A DNA stretch of 64,000 nucleotides from Aldrovandia affinis (GCA_029706075.1 JAINUG010000073.1:934001-998000); one strand, 5' to 3'. Shown: positions 24,601 to 34,537, numbered from the stretch's first letter. Numbers and translations: made by a program. Notes: generated by a model not told the origin, from the sequence alone.

Positions 24601-26394
24601 TCTTATTCTTATTCTATAAACAGTCATTCTCAAACAACTGGAGGCGTCGACTGTTTGTTTGTCAATGTCTCTATTTACAAACATGTCACCTTGGAAACCG
24701 CATCTTGTCTTGTCTTGACAGACAGCTAACCCCCGCCCCGCTCCACCTTGCCCCCCCCCCCTCCCAAAACAGCAGCACTTCCTTTTACAGCACTCTCGCA
24801 CAAAATTCACCACCACAAGCAATGAGGTCACTTGACAATGAACCCAAACTGCTCTGGTTTTGAGATGAGCCGTTTCCTGTAATGTGGCACAGTGCCTCTT
24901 TCTACACAACTCCTCTGTTACATCCATTACTCCTCCAGTGTAGTTTTTTGCTTGATTAATTGGGCTGCCCTTTTAAGCAATTAATTCCCCAGGGCAATAT
25001 TACACCAGAACATTCCGGTGTGGGGTCAGAATCGATGTGTTGCAGGTCAGAATTTCGTTCCAATACGGAAATAATTATGTAATTATGTGGGTGAACAGTT
25101 CTGGAGAGGAGATATCTGACACTTGTGTCAATAAGTAACTACACCGCGTATCTTAACGTTTCTACGTGTGATGGAGAATGCACTGCAAGATTTTAATATA
25201 ATGGTGACTGAACCAACATCACCCTGTCCACCTGTCCACCCTGTCCACCACAGATGAATGTGACTGCCTACTATCGCATGAATGAATTGCCTACAAACAA
25301 TAGGACACTGTGTTTTACATTTTCATTCATTTATGGCACACATTTTGAGCATGTTTTGCTTTAGCTTTTTTACGAATGACCCTTTATTTTTCACATACAT
25401 ACAATTCCTATTTTTACATAACTACGTTCTTGGAGTATTTAAAATTGTTTTACTGTAGATTTTGTTTATAATTGTATTTGAATCCTCTAAAGCGTAGAAA
25501 CAATAGTAATAGTATTAGTATGACGACGACTCCTACTACCACTAATAATGATAATTATAGATTTGTGCCAAGGAATGTTCTACCTACCACTGTAATTAAC
25601 TGCACTGATATATACCGAAAGTTATAGCTCCTTTGCTAACTCTGCTTTCGCGATTACTGCCTTATCGGTTTTGTAGCGAGGCGTCAGTTTTATCTGCGGC
25701 AACTGCGATAATGTTAATTCTCAACTGCGACCTACCGACACATGCGGTGACAATGTTCTTAACTCAAGGAATCTAAGCGAAAATTATGTGCAACGCTGCT
25801 CTCAACCACTTCCTCTCAGTTCTGCACGAGGACAGCAGTCCCACCGCAATATCACTTCTGGTGAAAAATACGTTGTTTCCCACCGATGCCTGGCAGTTTT
25901 TCCCCCCCCTCTCTGGTTAAACGAATATAGCTCACCAGGCGCGTGTGAAATAGCTCAAACTATTTATATTTACAGTTGCGAAAACAAATGCAGAATTGGG
26001 TTGCGGTAGTAGGCTATCATATTATACTACAGTACAGATAACAATCATTCTGTCACTCTATCGACAATAGAGACTACTTGAAAGCTCGTACAATTGTGTC
26101 TTGGGAGTTCAATTAACTTGAAATCCAGTATTTGCATATTCACGGTGGTTTTTAAAAATTAACATGCACAGCCTACATACAGAATTGCATTCGGAAACGT
26201 ATCAGCAATCGTGAGAACACAAAAACAAACGAAGGATATTGCTCAATGCACGGTATGTGCTAATAAAACGCTACTACGGTAGCATGACTCACTGTCTGTC
26301 TGTTCCAGCAATAGCCAATATCATATTTATGATCAATAAACACCCTAATTAACAGTGCGCGACTGTAACTGCAAAGGAAATTGAACTCACCCAT
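9279..26394 (-). CDS. arid5a: AT-rich interaction domain-containing protein 5A, complete, 7 coding exons
   Basis: Nuclear ARID-family protein. In mammals ARID5A binds AT-rich DNA and also stabilises inflammatory mRNAs through 3' UTR stem-loops. Coding exons on the minus strand, in order: 26391-26394, 22287-22381, 14627-14795, 14027-14079, 11416-11513, 10879-11044, 9279-10553. They sum to 1860 nt (619 aa), close to human ARID5A (about 590) and much shorter than ARID5B (about 1190). All junctions are GT-AG and in phase. The ARID domain spans about residues 66-150 and shows [55 protein letters not shown] and [13 protein letters not shown]. The long last exon is Pro/Ser/His-rich with the family landmarks [17 protein letters not shown] and C-terminal NTKL. 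The intron SINEs and MITEs leave the exons intact. Confidence 0.93.
10591..10796 (+). mobile_element. tRNA-derived SINE (family B) in arid5a intron 6
   Basis: B-box GGTTCAATTCC, the family body ACTTAACCTGAATTGCTTCA, and the tail GTCGCTCTGGATAAGAGCGT with TGTAAATGTAAATGTAAG. It ends up about 40 bp from the last-exon acceptor. Confidence 0.9.
10879..11044 (-). CDS. arid5a: arid5a coding exon 6 (end of ARID, basic tail)
   Basis: 166 bp, acceptor TCCCGTAG, donor GAG|GTACGT. Encodes [25 protein letters not shown] and a lysine-rich nuclear-localisation-like stretch [11 protein letters not shown] 330-bp pyrimidine array lies about 20 bp upstream of its acceptor. Confidence 0.94.
11065..11395. repeat. 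(GGGA)n/(GA)n purine array in arid5a intron 5
   Basis: About 330 bp of GGGA/GAGA/GACA motifs on plus, so polypyrimidine on the transcribed strand. It begins about 20 bp from the exon 6 acceptor. Internal higher-order units of about 60-65 bp repeat (GGGA-GAGGCAGAGGGA-AGGGAAGGAGGG). Confidence 0.92.
11416..11513 (-). CDS. arid5a: arid5a coding exon 5 (ARID DNA-contact region)
   Basis: 98 bp, acceptor GGCTGCAG, donor GAGAG|GTGAGG. Encodes [16 protein letters not shown] then [14 protein letters not shown], the most conserved ARID5 segment. Confidence 0.96.
11575..11632. repeat. (AC)n microsatellite
   Basis: Interrupted CA dinucleotide repeat in an arid5a intron. Confidence 0.9.
12100..12268 (+). 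mobile_element. SINE-like element (family D) with UnaL2-type tail
   Basis: Body GCAGCTGCCTGCAACGATGT and ATGTATTAATGCACATC, then tail TAAGTCACTCTGGATAAGAG. A second copy lies at 14250-14495. Confidence 0.75.
12269..13087. other. arid5a intron 4, GC-richer stretch without features
   Basis: 12360-12800 is moderately CpG-rich with short frames on both strands and no recognisable protein. T- and G-runs follow at about 12892-12935. Confidence 0.4.
13096..13281. mobile_element. hAT-type MITE with 8-bp TSD
   Basis: Starts CAGTGATTCCC and ends GGGAGCCACTG. Long internal inverted repeats (CACCTGATTCA / TGAATCAGGTG). Flanked by ATCTAGGG at 13088-13095 and 13282-13289. 186 bp, non-coding. Confidence 0.9.
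13406..13480 (+). mobile_element. Family A SINE, 3' part only
   Basis: ATTGGGACCACATATACTGA followed by GTAAGTCACTTTGGATAAAAG and CTGCTAAATGGCAT. The tRNA head is missing. Confidence 0.8.
14027..14079 (-). CDS. arid5a: arid5a coding exon 4 (ARID core)
   Basis: 53-bp exon, acceptor TCTTCTGCAG, donor TCT|GTAAGT. Encodes [18 protein letters not shown], matching the ARID5A signature. Confidence 0.95.
14250..14495 (+). mobile_element. Family D SINE, split by a second insertion
   Basis: The same body as 12100-12268, interrupted at 14305-14382. Ends in the tail CGCTCTGGATAAGAGCGTCT and AAATGTAAATGTA. Confidence 0.8.
14305..14382 (-). mobile_element. 5'-truncated SINE tail inserted in a related SINE, 7-bp TSD
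   Basis: On the minus strand it reads GATGCACATCTTGTAAGTCG then the stem-loop tail, the 3' 78 bp of the same family. TATTACT flanks it at 14298-14304 and 14383-14389. Confidence 0.85.
14627..14795 (-). CDS. arid5a: arid5a coding exon 3 (start of ARID)
   Basis: Encodes a Ser/Glu-rich linker then [23 protein letters not shown] helices 1-2. Donor CAGA|GTGAGT. The acceptor is a tandem TAG-CAG (14793-14798), so a variant lacking one glutamine (start at 14792) is possible. Confidence 0.92.
15002..15218. mobile_element. hAT-type MITE, foldback, 8-bp TSD
   Basis: Nearly complete palindrome: GGTATTCAAATCCAGGCCTC at the left and GAGGCCTGGATTTGAATACC at the right. TSD ATCTAACC at 14994-15001 and 15219-15226. 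It lies in arid5a intron 2. Confidence 0.92.
15240..15268. repeat. Poly-T run
   Basis: About 28 T in a row on the plus strand within arid5a intron 2. Confidence 0.9.
15980..16140. mobile_element. Possible SINE-like fragment
   Basis: TTCTTCCCAGTTCGGAATTG and CCACACACCAGGGGGCAGTG resemble tails and heads of fish tRNA-SINEs seen elsewhere. 21480-21700 ends with a related GGCATTCCAATTCAAGTTG in the opposite sense. The boundaries are not visible. Confidence 0.3.
16300..16375 (+). mobile_element. LINE 3' tail fragment
   Basis: AAAAGAGACTGTATCTCAAT, GGGCTTTTTTTCCTGGTTAC and a TAAA-rich end match the LINE tail at 24090-24140. Confidence 0.55.
16424..16464. repeat. Short telomere-like (CCCTAA)n tract
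   Basis: CTAACCCTAACCCTAACTCT then diverged TAACTGTAACCCTGACCC. About six degenerate units of the vertebrate telomere repeat, interstitial. Confidence 0.7.
16573..17470. other. arid5a intron 2, nothing recognised
   Basis: Contains a short (GC)/(AC) run at about 17114-17134 and a (GGA)n run at about 17187-17202. No gene signal. Confidence 0.45.
17484..17990 (-). mobile_element. Degenerate Tc1-like transposon in arid5a intron 2
   Basis: Terminal-like AAGTAAAGGAAACGCCAACA at the left. The minus strand encodes [16 protein letters not shown] and [19 protein letters not shown], the catalytic-region motifs of a Tc1-like transposase. Truncated and frame-broken beyond these. Confidence 0.75.
18607..18640. 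repeat. (CT)n microsatellite
   Basis: Pure CT run followed by CCCTCTCCATCTCTCTC. Confidence 0.9.
18699..18800 (-). mobile_element. Family A SINE, minus, cut by family B
   Basis: Tail CATTTAGCAGACGCTTTTAT, then CAGTATATGTGGCCCCAATG. Its tRNA head is replaced by the family B element that follows. Confidence 0.8.
18804..19028 (-). mobile_element. Family B SINE, minus, near full length
   Basis: Begins with (TTACA)n and the stem-loop tail and ends with the tRNA-like head (CCATTATACCACACTGCC; B-box TTGAACC). Intron of arid5a. Confidence 0.88.
19029..22286. other. arid5a intron 2 remainder, nothing firm
   Basis: Short frames only. One plus-strand frame (20163-20429) is Cys/Lys-rich but matches nothing I can name. 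A SINE-like tail may end near 21710. Confidence 0.4.
22287..22381 (-). CDS. arid5a: arid5a coding exon 2
   Basis: Acceptor TTTCTCAG, donor CCAG|GTAAGG, 95 bp. Encodes a short basic then acidic N-terminal stretch with [14 protein letters not shown] and ending DASPNQ, before the ARID. Confidence 0.85.
22588..22794 (-). mobile_element. Family B SINE in arid5a intron 1
   Basis: (ATTTAC)n, stem-loop tail, body and tRNA-like head, minus orientation. AGATT occurs at both ends as a likely target duplication. Confidence 0.88.
22795..23659. other. arid5a intron 1, nothing recognised
   Basis: AT-rich intron sequence without repeat family or exon signal. Confidence 0.45.
23660..24150 (+). mobile_element. 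Non-LTR retrotransposon 3' end (RT C-terminus plus tail)
   Basis: An open stretch encodes [28 protein letters not shown] and [14 protein letters not shown], typical of the end of fish LINE ORF2. Then a 3' UTR with CAATGGGATCTTTCCTGGTT and AAATAAAGGTTAAATAAA. 5' truncated. Clade not assigned. Confidence 0.75.
24151..26390. other. arid5a intron 1, nothing firm
   Basis: AT-rich. A repeat-like GAGTTTATTTATTAGCACAA starts at about 24208. C-run at 24750-24766. No exon signal. Confidence 0.4.
26391..26394 (-). CDS. arid5a: arid5a coding exon 1 (start codon plus one base)
   Basis: ATGG followed directly by donor GTGAGTTC. Joined to the next exon it gives M-V-S-Q-P-K in frame. It is chosen as the start because exon 2 has no in-frame ATG upstream of its acceptor, and because CCAAT and promoter-like motifs lie just beyond it. 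Confidence 0.65.
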
Positions 26395-26399
26395 GATAA

Positions 26400-26650
26400 G
26401 TAAAACTTTCAAAACCTTAACTGTTTCTGGTATTTGCGTGTTATTATCTCGTTGCCTCCATAACTCCAGAACCCGCGCTTACTCCATACGAGCGTCTGTT
26501 ATCGGCGGCGTGAAGTGTCATTTTCGAAATCACACGGCTTAGAAAAACTACAGTTGCCCCGAGTTTACTATTGGACAACACATTTGTAAAGAATCCTGCC
26601 CATTTTTGGCAGTGTATTGTGGGAGTTTGAGTTATTTCTCAATAGCGAAT
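26400..26650 (-). promoter_or_regulatory. Candidate arid5a promoter and 5' UTR
   Basis: Just upstream of the start exon. Contains an inverted CCAAT box (plus-strand ATTGG at 26570-26574) and a ZNF143/STAF-like ATTGTGGGAG (26616-26625). CpG content is raised at about 26460-26520 relative to the flanks. There is no obvious TATA box. The transcription start is not determinable from sequence. Confidence 0.4.
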
Positions 26651-29239
26651 TCAGATCTGGCTCGTATCACCACGCGTTTTAGAAGGTTGAAGTTAGTGTG
26701 AGGATTAAGTTACACTTACGATACGCAGAAAAGCAGGCAGTGCAAAATCGAAACAAATTACACCATGCAGACGCCCCTTCTGATACATTTGGCCCGTATA
26801 TTTGCAATGGATTACTCTACTACTGTACCGACGAATTAAATACAGCTACTATATAAGGCTATTCAAATAGCAAGACACCGGAACACACAAACAATGATAT
26901 GCCCGCGACTAATCCTTACATTTGCTTTGAGGGCAAAGTCTAATCAGTGTTAATTGTGATCAGTGTTGAAATGGAATTGGTTTTAGGTTTAAATGGGATT
27001 GACATGTGTACATTTATAATCTGCTATATTTAATTTGCCATTTTTGATTTTAAGATAGTAGTTTTCTCGTTTTGAGATGACAATATGCATTGTTAAGAAT
27101 AGCATAGATAGAAAAATTGAAATGAATACTTTCAGTATACAGTATATATATATGTGTGTGTTTGTGTGTGTTTATACATTAAATAATCCTTAGCATTACT
27201 ATTTATCAGGTAGTATTTAGTGTTTACGACATACATTCCTGTTTATTAAATATTTAATTGAGTTTATGAGGTGTATGAACAATATATCCGTCTTTTACAA
27301 ATGACTGTGATGGGGTATCTTTGCCTGGCACGCATGCCTATCTGTAGCAAGTTCTCCACGAGATTATGAAAACTTTGTATTACTTCTTACAGGGGCCTAA
27401 CTCATGTCATCTAAATATATGTGAAAGTACCCTTACACTGATGTTGCTCCTGAATGTAATGTTTATTGTGCAATTACAATTGTGCAAGGACAGTGTTCTC
27501 TGCCACAAAGGTCTCTGTGAGATAAATATAACTTCAAAAATGAATGACAAATGTACGTCATTGCAGATTATATCTAAAATACTTTACTTTGAAACAAATA
27601 TACTGGTTTGGCAATCTTAAATACAATCTTTAAAATTATGTTTTTCACCATAAGAATCTACAGAGTAAACGTAAAATACATAAAATACACTTTTCAGATA
27701 ACAAAGCAATATATCTGAGCTCTTGTCCAAATGCATTTACAAACAATGTATCTTTATTTTAATGGGGGAAGTTACTTCATTATAATATGAATTATGATGT
27801 TTTTATATGATTATTTTTTTAAATACTTTTTCTGAATACATCATCTTCATGCAGTCCTGAGGCTTAGTGAAATGTATTATTGTAAAGCTAATCTGAAGGG
27901 AAGGCTAAAGTTCCAGGTCAAGGAGGTCAATTATTTCAGAATATCCAATATTCCTGTGGCTCTCAAGAAACGAACAAATAGAGGAAGCAAATGTAATGCT
28001 TCCTTCACCTGGCGAGCTGAAAAGCCCAAGGACAATGATCATATAATAACATGTCTCTTTAAGAAATCACTTTTTATATTTTAAAAAATTAGCCTATCAT
28101 TTTTCTTAAAGTTTACAGCTTTTTACAAAACATTTGGCGCTAAAACAACCCAGATAGACAAACAGATAGAGACATTTTAACACCCAAGTAAATTATTTTG
28201 TCATCAGCAGCATGACATATAATGAAATAAATAGAATACACAGACATACAGTACATATATCATCCACAAACATCACCACCACACATCACATGCTCTGACA
28301 GCCATCATATCAATATTTCGCTGGCTATCTCAAAGGCTGTAGGCTTCTGGAAGATAGGGTAAACACAAAAAATGATAGAAGACATACATTTCAATGGGGG
28401 GGGAGGGGGAACTGTGAATAACAACAACGTGATGAGAGATTAAAAAGCCTCAGTGATGTTGGGGGAACTGGGGAATTACCCCAAAACTCACAAAAACAGC
28501 ATTTGTGTTTTGGCAGCGATGGCAAGTTTTTGCAATGGTTGGGAATTCCCTAGGCCATGAAGCCTATGAGAACATGTTTGTGGGATGAAGGCGATTCAAA
28601 CGCATTCAGGCACTATGTGAATCAACAGGCCCACACAACTGGGTGAGGTGATTTCGTTAAAACAGTGTATAGTTTTCCTGTCCAACGGTTCTGGAGCTTG
28701 GAAAATTAATATTGACTGACTTCGACTGAAAGACACACGCACATTTGTTTTAAGGCTATAGACTTTATCATTTACATTGCTTACTACTGGCTAAATTAGT
28801 TTATTTTATGCTATTTTATTTTATCCAAATGCACCTTCATAGGGATGCAAGCATTGTACATTGTTCTGAATGAGGGATTTGGTCAGGTGATTTGGTCATG
28901 TAGAAAATAATTTAGTAAATTCCTTGCTCCCTCTATAATTAATATCACTAAATTCAATATTAATTTAATTGCAAATCCAACCTACATTGCTACCTTCTCA
29001 TCTCTGCTCTACCTTTACAGTAGTAAAGGAAAAGTTCCATCTGCAGCAGCCTCATAAACATTAAGCTTTTTTAAGCTACTTTGCTTCATGCCATGGAATA
29101 TGTCACAAAAAGTATAAAAAATGTGGTAACATCACATCAATGGAATTGACCAGTTATGAATGTTTGTCTTTTAAGTCCTGATCATAGAAAAATAAACCTT
29201 TTACTGCCTATTTTAACATTCAATGCACAGTTAATGTAT
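26651..29239. other. Intergenic desert, nothing recognised
   Basis: About 2.6 kb of AT-rich sequence. Open frames at 27366 and 27872 have no recognisable protein features or splice support. Confidence 0.45.
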
Positions 29240-29730
29240 AGATAACTTCCAAAATAAAGGAAACACAGACATAGTGTCTAAATAGGTCAATCGGCCACCA
29301 CAACCGCTTCAATGCACCTGAGCATAGATTCTACAAGTGTCTGGAACTCTATTGGTGGGATGCAACACCAATGTTTCACAAGAAATTCCATCATTGGTGT
29401 TTTGTTGATGGTGATGGAAAGGTAGGTTGCATTTATAACAGATATTAGTTCCTAAATTAAGGTATCATAAATGAAAGCTTGAAAGCAACAACATTTCACA
29501 TTTCACTCTCTCACTCCCTGTATGCACGCACACACACGCGCACGCGCACACGCATACGCATACGCACACACACACAAATATATACTGTATGTAAGCTGTC
29601 TTTCTTGTAAAAGAGACTTTAAATCACAAAAATTCCATCATTGGTGTTTTGTTGATGGTGATGGAAAATGCTCCAGAATCTCCCAGAAGTGTTCGATTGG
29701 GCTGAGATCTGGCGACTGAGAAGGCAATGT
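29240..29730 (-). mobile_element. Tc1-like fragment interrupted by repeat X
   Basis: Begins CAAAATAAAGGAAACACAGA-like terminal sequence and continues as the family at 3306 and 17484. Interrupted at 29422-29631. The 38 bp before the interruption recur after it. Confidence 0.7.
29422..29631. repeat. Repeat X, copy 1, flanked by a 38-bp direct duplication
   Basis: Shares TTTATAACAGATATTAGTTC, GAAAGCTTGAAAGCAACA, TTCACTCTCTCACT and ATACTGTATGTAAGCTGTCT with 30641-31284. AATTCCATCATTGGTGTTTT and the following 18 bp occur on both sides (29384 and 29632). Confidence 0.8.
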
Positions 29731-29761
29731 TACATGCGTTAAATCGTCTTTCCCTCAGATG

Positions 29762-30060
29762 TTACATTACATTACATTACAGGCATTTGGCAGACGCTCT
29801 TATCCAGAGCGACGTACAACAAAGTGTTAACCGTAGTCAAGAACAGTTTCGCTGAAAGACACCCTAGAGAGAAGTACAATTCCAGGTGCTAGGAGCAACC
29901 ACATAGTTAAACTAGGACCCTGTAGGTAAATCTGTAGCCACAATTCAAAGGCAGCAATAAAACAATCAGAGCGGAAAATCTCGGTGAAATAATGCCTAAA
30001 CCTAATACAATACATAAACAAGGAGACATGAGTGCAATACTAGACAGATGTCCATGCCAG
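29762..30060 (-). mobile_element. LINE/SINE 3' element with UnaL2-type tail, copy 1
   Basis: (TTACA)n, GCATTTGGCAGACGCTCTTA, then a non-tRNA body (TTCCAGGTGCTAGGAGCAAC, AAACTAGGACCCTGTAGG). A close copy lies at 34538-34812. It may be the 3' UTR of an L2-clade LINE. Confidence 0.75.
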
Positions 30061-30229
30061 CACCACCTTAGCCACTATTCCTCATGAAACATCAGAAAGT
30101 TGAGCAGTCTGCTAAAACATCACTCTTTAAAAGTCACTAAGATCTCTTCTTCTAGCCCATGGTAGCCAAATTAATGGGGAACTGGTGCTGTCCAGCATTT
30201 TTATACATGACACTAAGCATGATGGGATC

Positions 30230-30640
30230 AATTGCTTAATTAACTCAGGAACCACACCTGAGGGACAGCCTTTTCTAGGCAGGGCCTGGGTGGTATGATG
30301 CAGTTTACACTTATTGAGCCAACAGTGATCACTGGGATATCCAAACCCTTAGATATTTTTGTGTATCCTTCTCCTAATCTATGCCTTTTGATAACCATAT
30401 CCCTGGCTTCCTGAGAAAGCTCTTTGGTCTTCATTTTTGTGTCTTTCCTTCAAATTCATTACCCAGACCAATGATCCTCACAAAGACAGGTGTTTTTAAT
30501 CCTGAAATCATGACAGTCTCTGTTCTGGCACACACACAGAAGCCAATCAACTCATTGTGTGGCTCGTTAAGGTAATGTTTTGCACCTGCATTGACTTGCA
30601 CAGCACAGGGTTTGAATACTTTTTTCATAAATGTGTGGAG
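30230..30640 (-). mobile_element. Tc1/mariner N-terminal fragment
   Basis: The minus strand encodes MKTKELSQEARDMVIKRHRL then GYTKISKGLDIPVITV, the N-terminal HTH of a Tc1-like transposase (30240-30434). It decays downstream. About 200 bp of 5' flank belongs with it. Confidence 0.75.
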
Positions 30641-30733
30641 TAAGTTGTATTTATAACAGATATTAGTTCCTAAATGAAGGTATCATAAATGAAAGCTTGA
30701 AAGCAACAAAATTTCACATTTCACTCTCTCACT

Positions 30734-31105
30734 AATAATAATAATAATAATAAACTTTATTTATATAGCACCTTTCATACATGAAATGCAGCTCAAAGTG
30801 CTTCACAATTATAAAATATAGTTAAAAAGCAGAGATAGATTAAGATGGTGATCTTAATTGAAAATGCATAAATAGAGGCATTTAAGTGCATAGCTAAAAG
30901 CCTTTAAGGTACATGGAAAGAAAAAGTGCATAGATAAAAACCTTTCAGGTACATAAAAGAAAAATACATTAAAAGTACATAAAATTAAATTAAATTAAAT
31001 CAATCATTTAAAAGCTTGTTTAAAAGGTATGTTTTGAGCTGTTTTTTAAAAATGCCAGCGAGTCTGCCATCCTAATGTCCTGGGAGAGTGTTCCAAAGTA
31101 TATAT
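30734..31105 (-). mobile_element. L2-like LINE 3' end inserted in repeat X, 5-bp TSD
   Basis: On minus: the end of an RT frame (IRMADSLAFLKNSSKHTF), then GAGCTGCATTTCATGTATGA, TGCTATATAAATAAAGTTTA and (TTA)n. TCACT flanks at 30729-30733 and 31106-31110. Confidence 0.82.
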
Positions 31106-31115
31106 TCACTCCCTG

Positions 31116-31233
<118 letters not shown>

Positions 31234-31483
31234 GATATACTGTATGTAAGCTGTCTTTCTTGTAAAAGAGACTTTAAATCACAATTGAACCTTCTGATGA
31301 AATGAATGATAAATAAAACAGGAATGCACAAATACATAAAAAATGGAGCCCTTTTAGTTTCTCCTACTGTGAATCTGCGTGATAATTCATATCACACAGT
31401 GATGCCATGGCCAATAAACAACACACACAAACAAAACAAACAAAGAGTTATTATGTGTTTATGTATGAATGTATGTAAGTGTG

Positions 31484-31640
31484 TATGTGTGTATGTATGT
31501 ATGTATGTATGTATGTATGTATGTATGTATGTGCACGTATGTATTTTTGGTGTATACCATGTATTGTACTTTATGATTTTAGTTGCTGCAAACAAATTGC
31601 CCTTGTGGAAATTAAATAAAGACTACTACTGTGAGTGTGG

Positions 31641-31705
<65 letters not shown>

Positions 31706-31785
31706 TGTGTGAGTGTCTAAGCCTGTGTGAGTGTGCGTGTGCATGTGTGTGTGTGAGTGTGTGTGTCTGTGTGAGTGTGTGAAGA
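31484..31785. repeat. (ATGT)n and (GT)n microsatellites
   Basis: ATGT tetranucleotides at 31484-31530, then GT dinucleotides at 31640-31710 and interrupted GT to about 31785. Confidence 0.93.
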
Positions 31786-31789
31786 GAGT

Positions 31790-32530
31790 GACTTTTAAAG
31801 AGTGATTCCTGCATTCGGCCCATCTCACACCTTTCCACCGGCAGTGGCGGTTCCCGGGGACAGTCGTGGTTTGGAATGTGAGTGGCCGCGCGCGTATGAA
31901 CTGATTGTGTCACTTCCTCAGAGCCTGGCATTCCATAACGGCGGAGCGCGGCTCAGTCCCAGCGGGCTCTTTTCACAATTCAGCACATTGTCCCGGCTCT
32001 GCGGCGAAGCGCTTTCCAGAGCAGAACAAAGAAACACGTGTTTGCAGAGGGCACCGCTCAGATGAAACAGGAAGGGACGGGCGCTAAAATAAAGGTTACG
32101 TTTTGAGGAAGCTATAGCAGCAGGAAAGCAAGACACCAGGCGTCCACGCATTACCTCTCCAGTAGGGGGCATGTAGTTAGGCAATGGCACGGGCAGAAGT
32201 GGAAAAGTGGACGCGGTCTTCGGTCTCCTTTGGAGACGTGCCTTAGACAAGAACGCGGTCGAACGCGAGCCGACGGCCACACAAGTGGGCAGAAGTATTC
32301 GGCTCTGGGTTGAGACTTGGCTCTGTCGCACTGCAGCGCTTGGCTAAACCTACGGAAGTCCTATTTGCCCACATCATCCGGATTCCGCAAACGGTCTTTG
32401 CGTGTTTTCCTTTTTCGCCCGCCTCGACCGTATCCCTCACATAATAGAACCCCTGCTTTCATGCGACACAGTCTGTCAGACTCACCTTCCGTAGCCACTC
32501 CTAATACCTGACTTGATACTGTTTGATGAC
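31790..32530. other. Intergenic CpG-richer unique block
   Basis: Higher GC than the surrounding desert, no coding signal. TEAD/MCAT-like GGAATGTG and GGCATTCCA and an ETS-like ACTTCCTC lie close together near 31875-31935. Candidate regulatory element, unproven. Confidence 0.3.
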
Positions 32531-34537
32531 ATCGTAGGATATTGCGTCATTAAGCACTGCAGGCAGGCTTTGTTGTCTTTATTTAACGCCCCTGTCTGAT
32601 GTTTGCTTCTAATCATTATGGTCTGTCATCACATGGTTACTCATTGTCGAGACAAACAGAAAAACAGGTCCTTTCTGTGGCCCGTGTTAAAGTGCGCTGC
32701 CACTGGAACCCTGGGGGCCGTGTTACTGGCACTAGGAGGGGCTCTTTATTGCACCTCTCTGTGTCACAAGCGCGCACACGCACACTTTCAGCACAATAGT
32801 CACAGTGGTCATAAATAAGAACACCAGCACTCGATTACTGCAAATCGCACATGAATCATTAAGGCTAAGAGCTTTCAGGAAACTGGCCGGGACTTTATTA
32901 CCTCCCTTCCCTGTGGTCCTAATTGTGCGTCAGGCCAAAAAAATCTTCACTCTGAGCTGGCTTGTCTGCTGCATAGCCAGCAGTCACAGTTGCAGTTTCC
33001 AGCGCTGTATGCCTTTGCTACTGTACGCAAAAGGCCTAAAGATACAAGCGTGCTGTACGCTCCTGTCTTTGTACTGTATTGGACCACCGGGACAAAGCTG
33101 TGCACATCCAAAAAAAGATGTGATATCTATATCTCTATATCTATCCTCCCTCCCTCCCTCCCTCCCTCCCTCCCTCCCTCCCTCTCTTTGAGAGTGTGAG
33201 GAAGTGGAGACTGTGTTCCAGGCAGAGGGAACCTGGCTGATATTCTCTTGATGTTGAGTCGGGGATTCCCCTCATAGTCAGAGCGAACTCTTGGGTTGAG
33301 AGTGCAGTAGTGAAAGTCCTCTAAGGCTTGTCACCGGGCTTGGAGCCCACACATTACTGTCACAAAAAAGCACACTTTCCAATCTTTTCGGAAACCTATG
33401 GGGTTCATGTCTCTTCCTCGGCAGACGACCATGGTGAATTTGCATTGTGAAGAGACTTTCGTACGTTTGTTGAATTGGTATTCATTCCTTTTAATACTTT
33501 GGCTAAGCTAATTGTATCTAGTGCACTTAAAAAAACTAAAACAATCAGCGACGATATTGACGAGAACTAATGTGAGTGCACTGTGGTATATTTTTATGGT
33601 ACATGCCTTAATCATCGTTGGTTTGTTGCAAGTAAATGAAGGTAGCACAAACTGAACATGTGGTTTGCAAACCACAGAGTTCTATAGTAGACGTCAGCAA
33701 CACGTACAGACAAATGGATAAACAAAGATAAATATATAGATGCTTTCTCAGAGTTAAAATTAAATTCAGTTGCAAATTATCTGAAAGTAGTTTTTTGAAA
33801 TAGTGGGCTAATGTTAACACAGCTGTCACTCTCACCCCCAGCAGAAACCTAACTTGAGTTTCAGAATTAATAAACTCAGTGACTATAGTGTGTGTCACAG
33901 AGGATGCTGTTCAATATATGTGTGTGAGTGTGTGTGTGTGTGTGCATGTGTGTGCATGTGTGTTGGAGATGGTAGCATGGTGATGTAAGGTAGGTGCAAG
34001 AATAAAGAACCAAAATGAATTATGAACATATTTTTAATATCCAATCATATTATGCATAAACCATTAACAAGCTATCTCTAGAAACTGGAGATGGGCCTAC
34101 AAATACAATTGTATTATTATCGCAGTTTGTGAGAAAAAGTCAAAACAGTCGATAACAATTGGTTAAAAAAATAATTCTGAGGACTTGTTAAATTGCCTGG
34201 GAGTGTAGCAAACAGTTTGGCAGATGGCAAAAAGGTTTTTTACAGAATACAGAATTGGGAAGACACGCAGGAGGTAAAAATCGAATATCATTAATCTAAT
34301 CTAATATAATATAATACCTACAGGTATGTCAAGTTTTACATAGTTGTCGATAACAATTTTAAGCAGGATTATTTTATGAGACGTCATAAAATGGACTGTG
34401 TCTGATAAAAACAGGTTTAATCGTTGACCCAAGTTTATCTTGATGTAGTCATCATCCTGAAGCACTAAACATGGTTAATATGATACTGAATTATAGAGTG
34501 AACATTACTAAGTATAAAACAAAGGAAGTTACTGTAT
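32531..34537. other. Intergenic, nothing recognised; (CTCC)n at 33138-33187
   Basis: Unique-looking sequence with a CTCC tetranucleotide repeat at 33138-33187 and a (GT)n run at about 33915-33960. No gene. Confidence 0.45.

Noticed and set aside
27872-28084. Small open frame with plausible composition
   Set aside because: No recognisable motif, no splice support, in an AT-rich desert.
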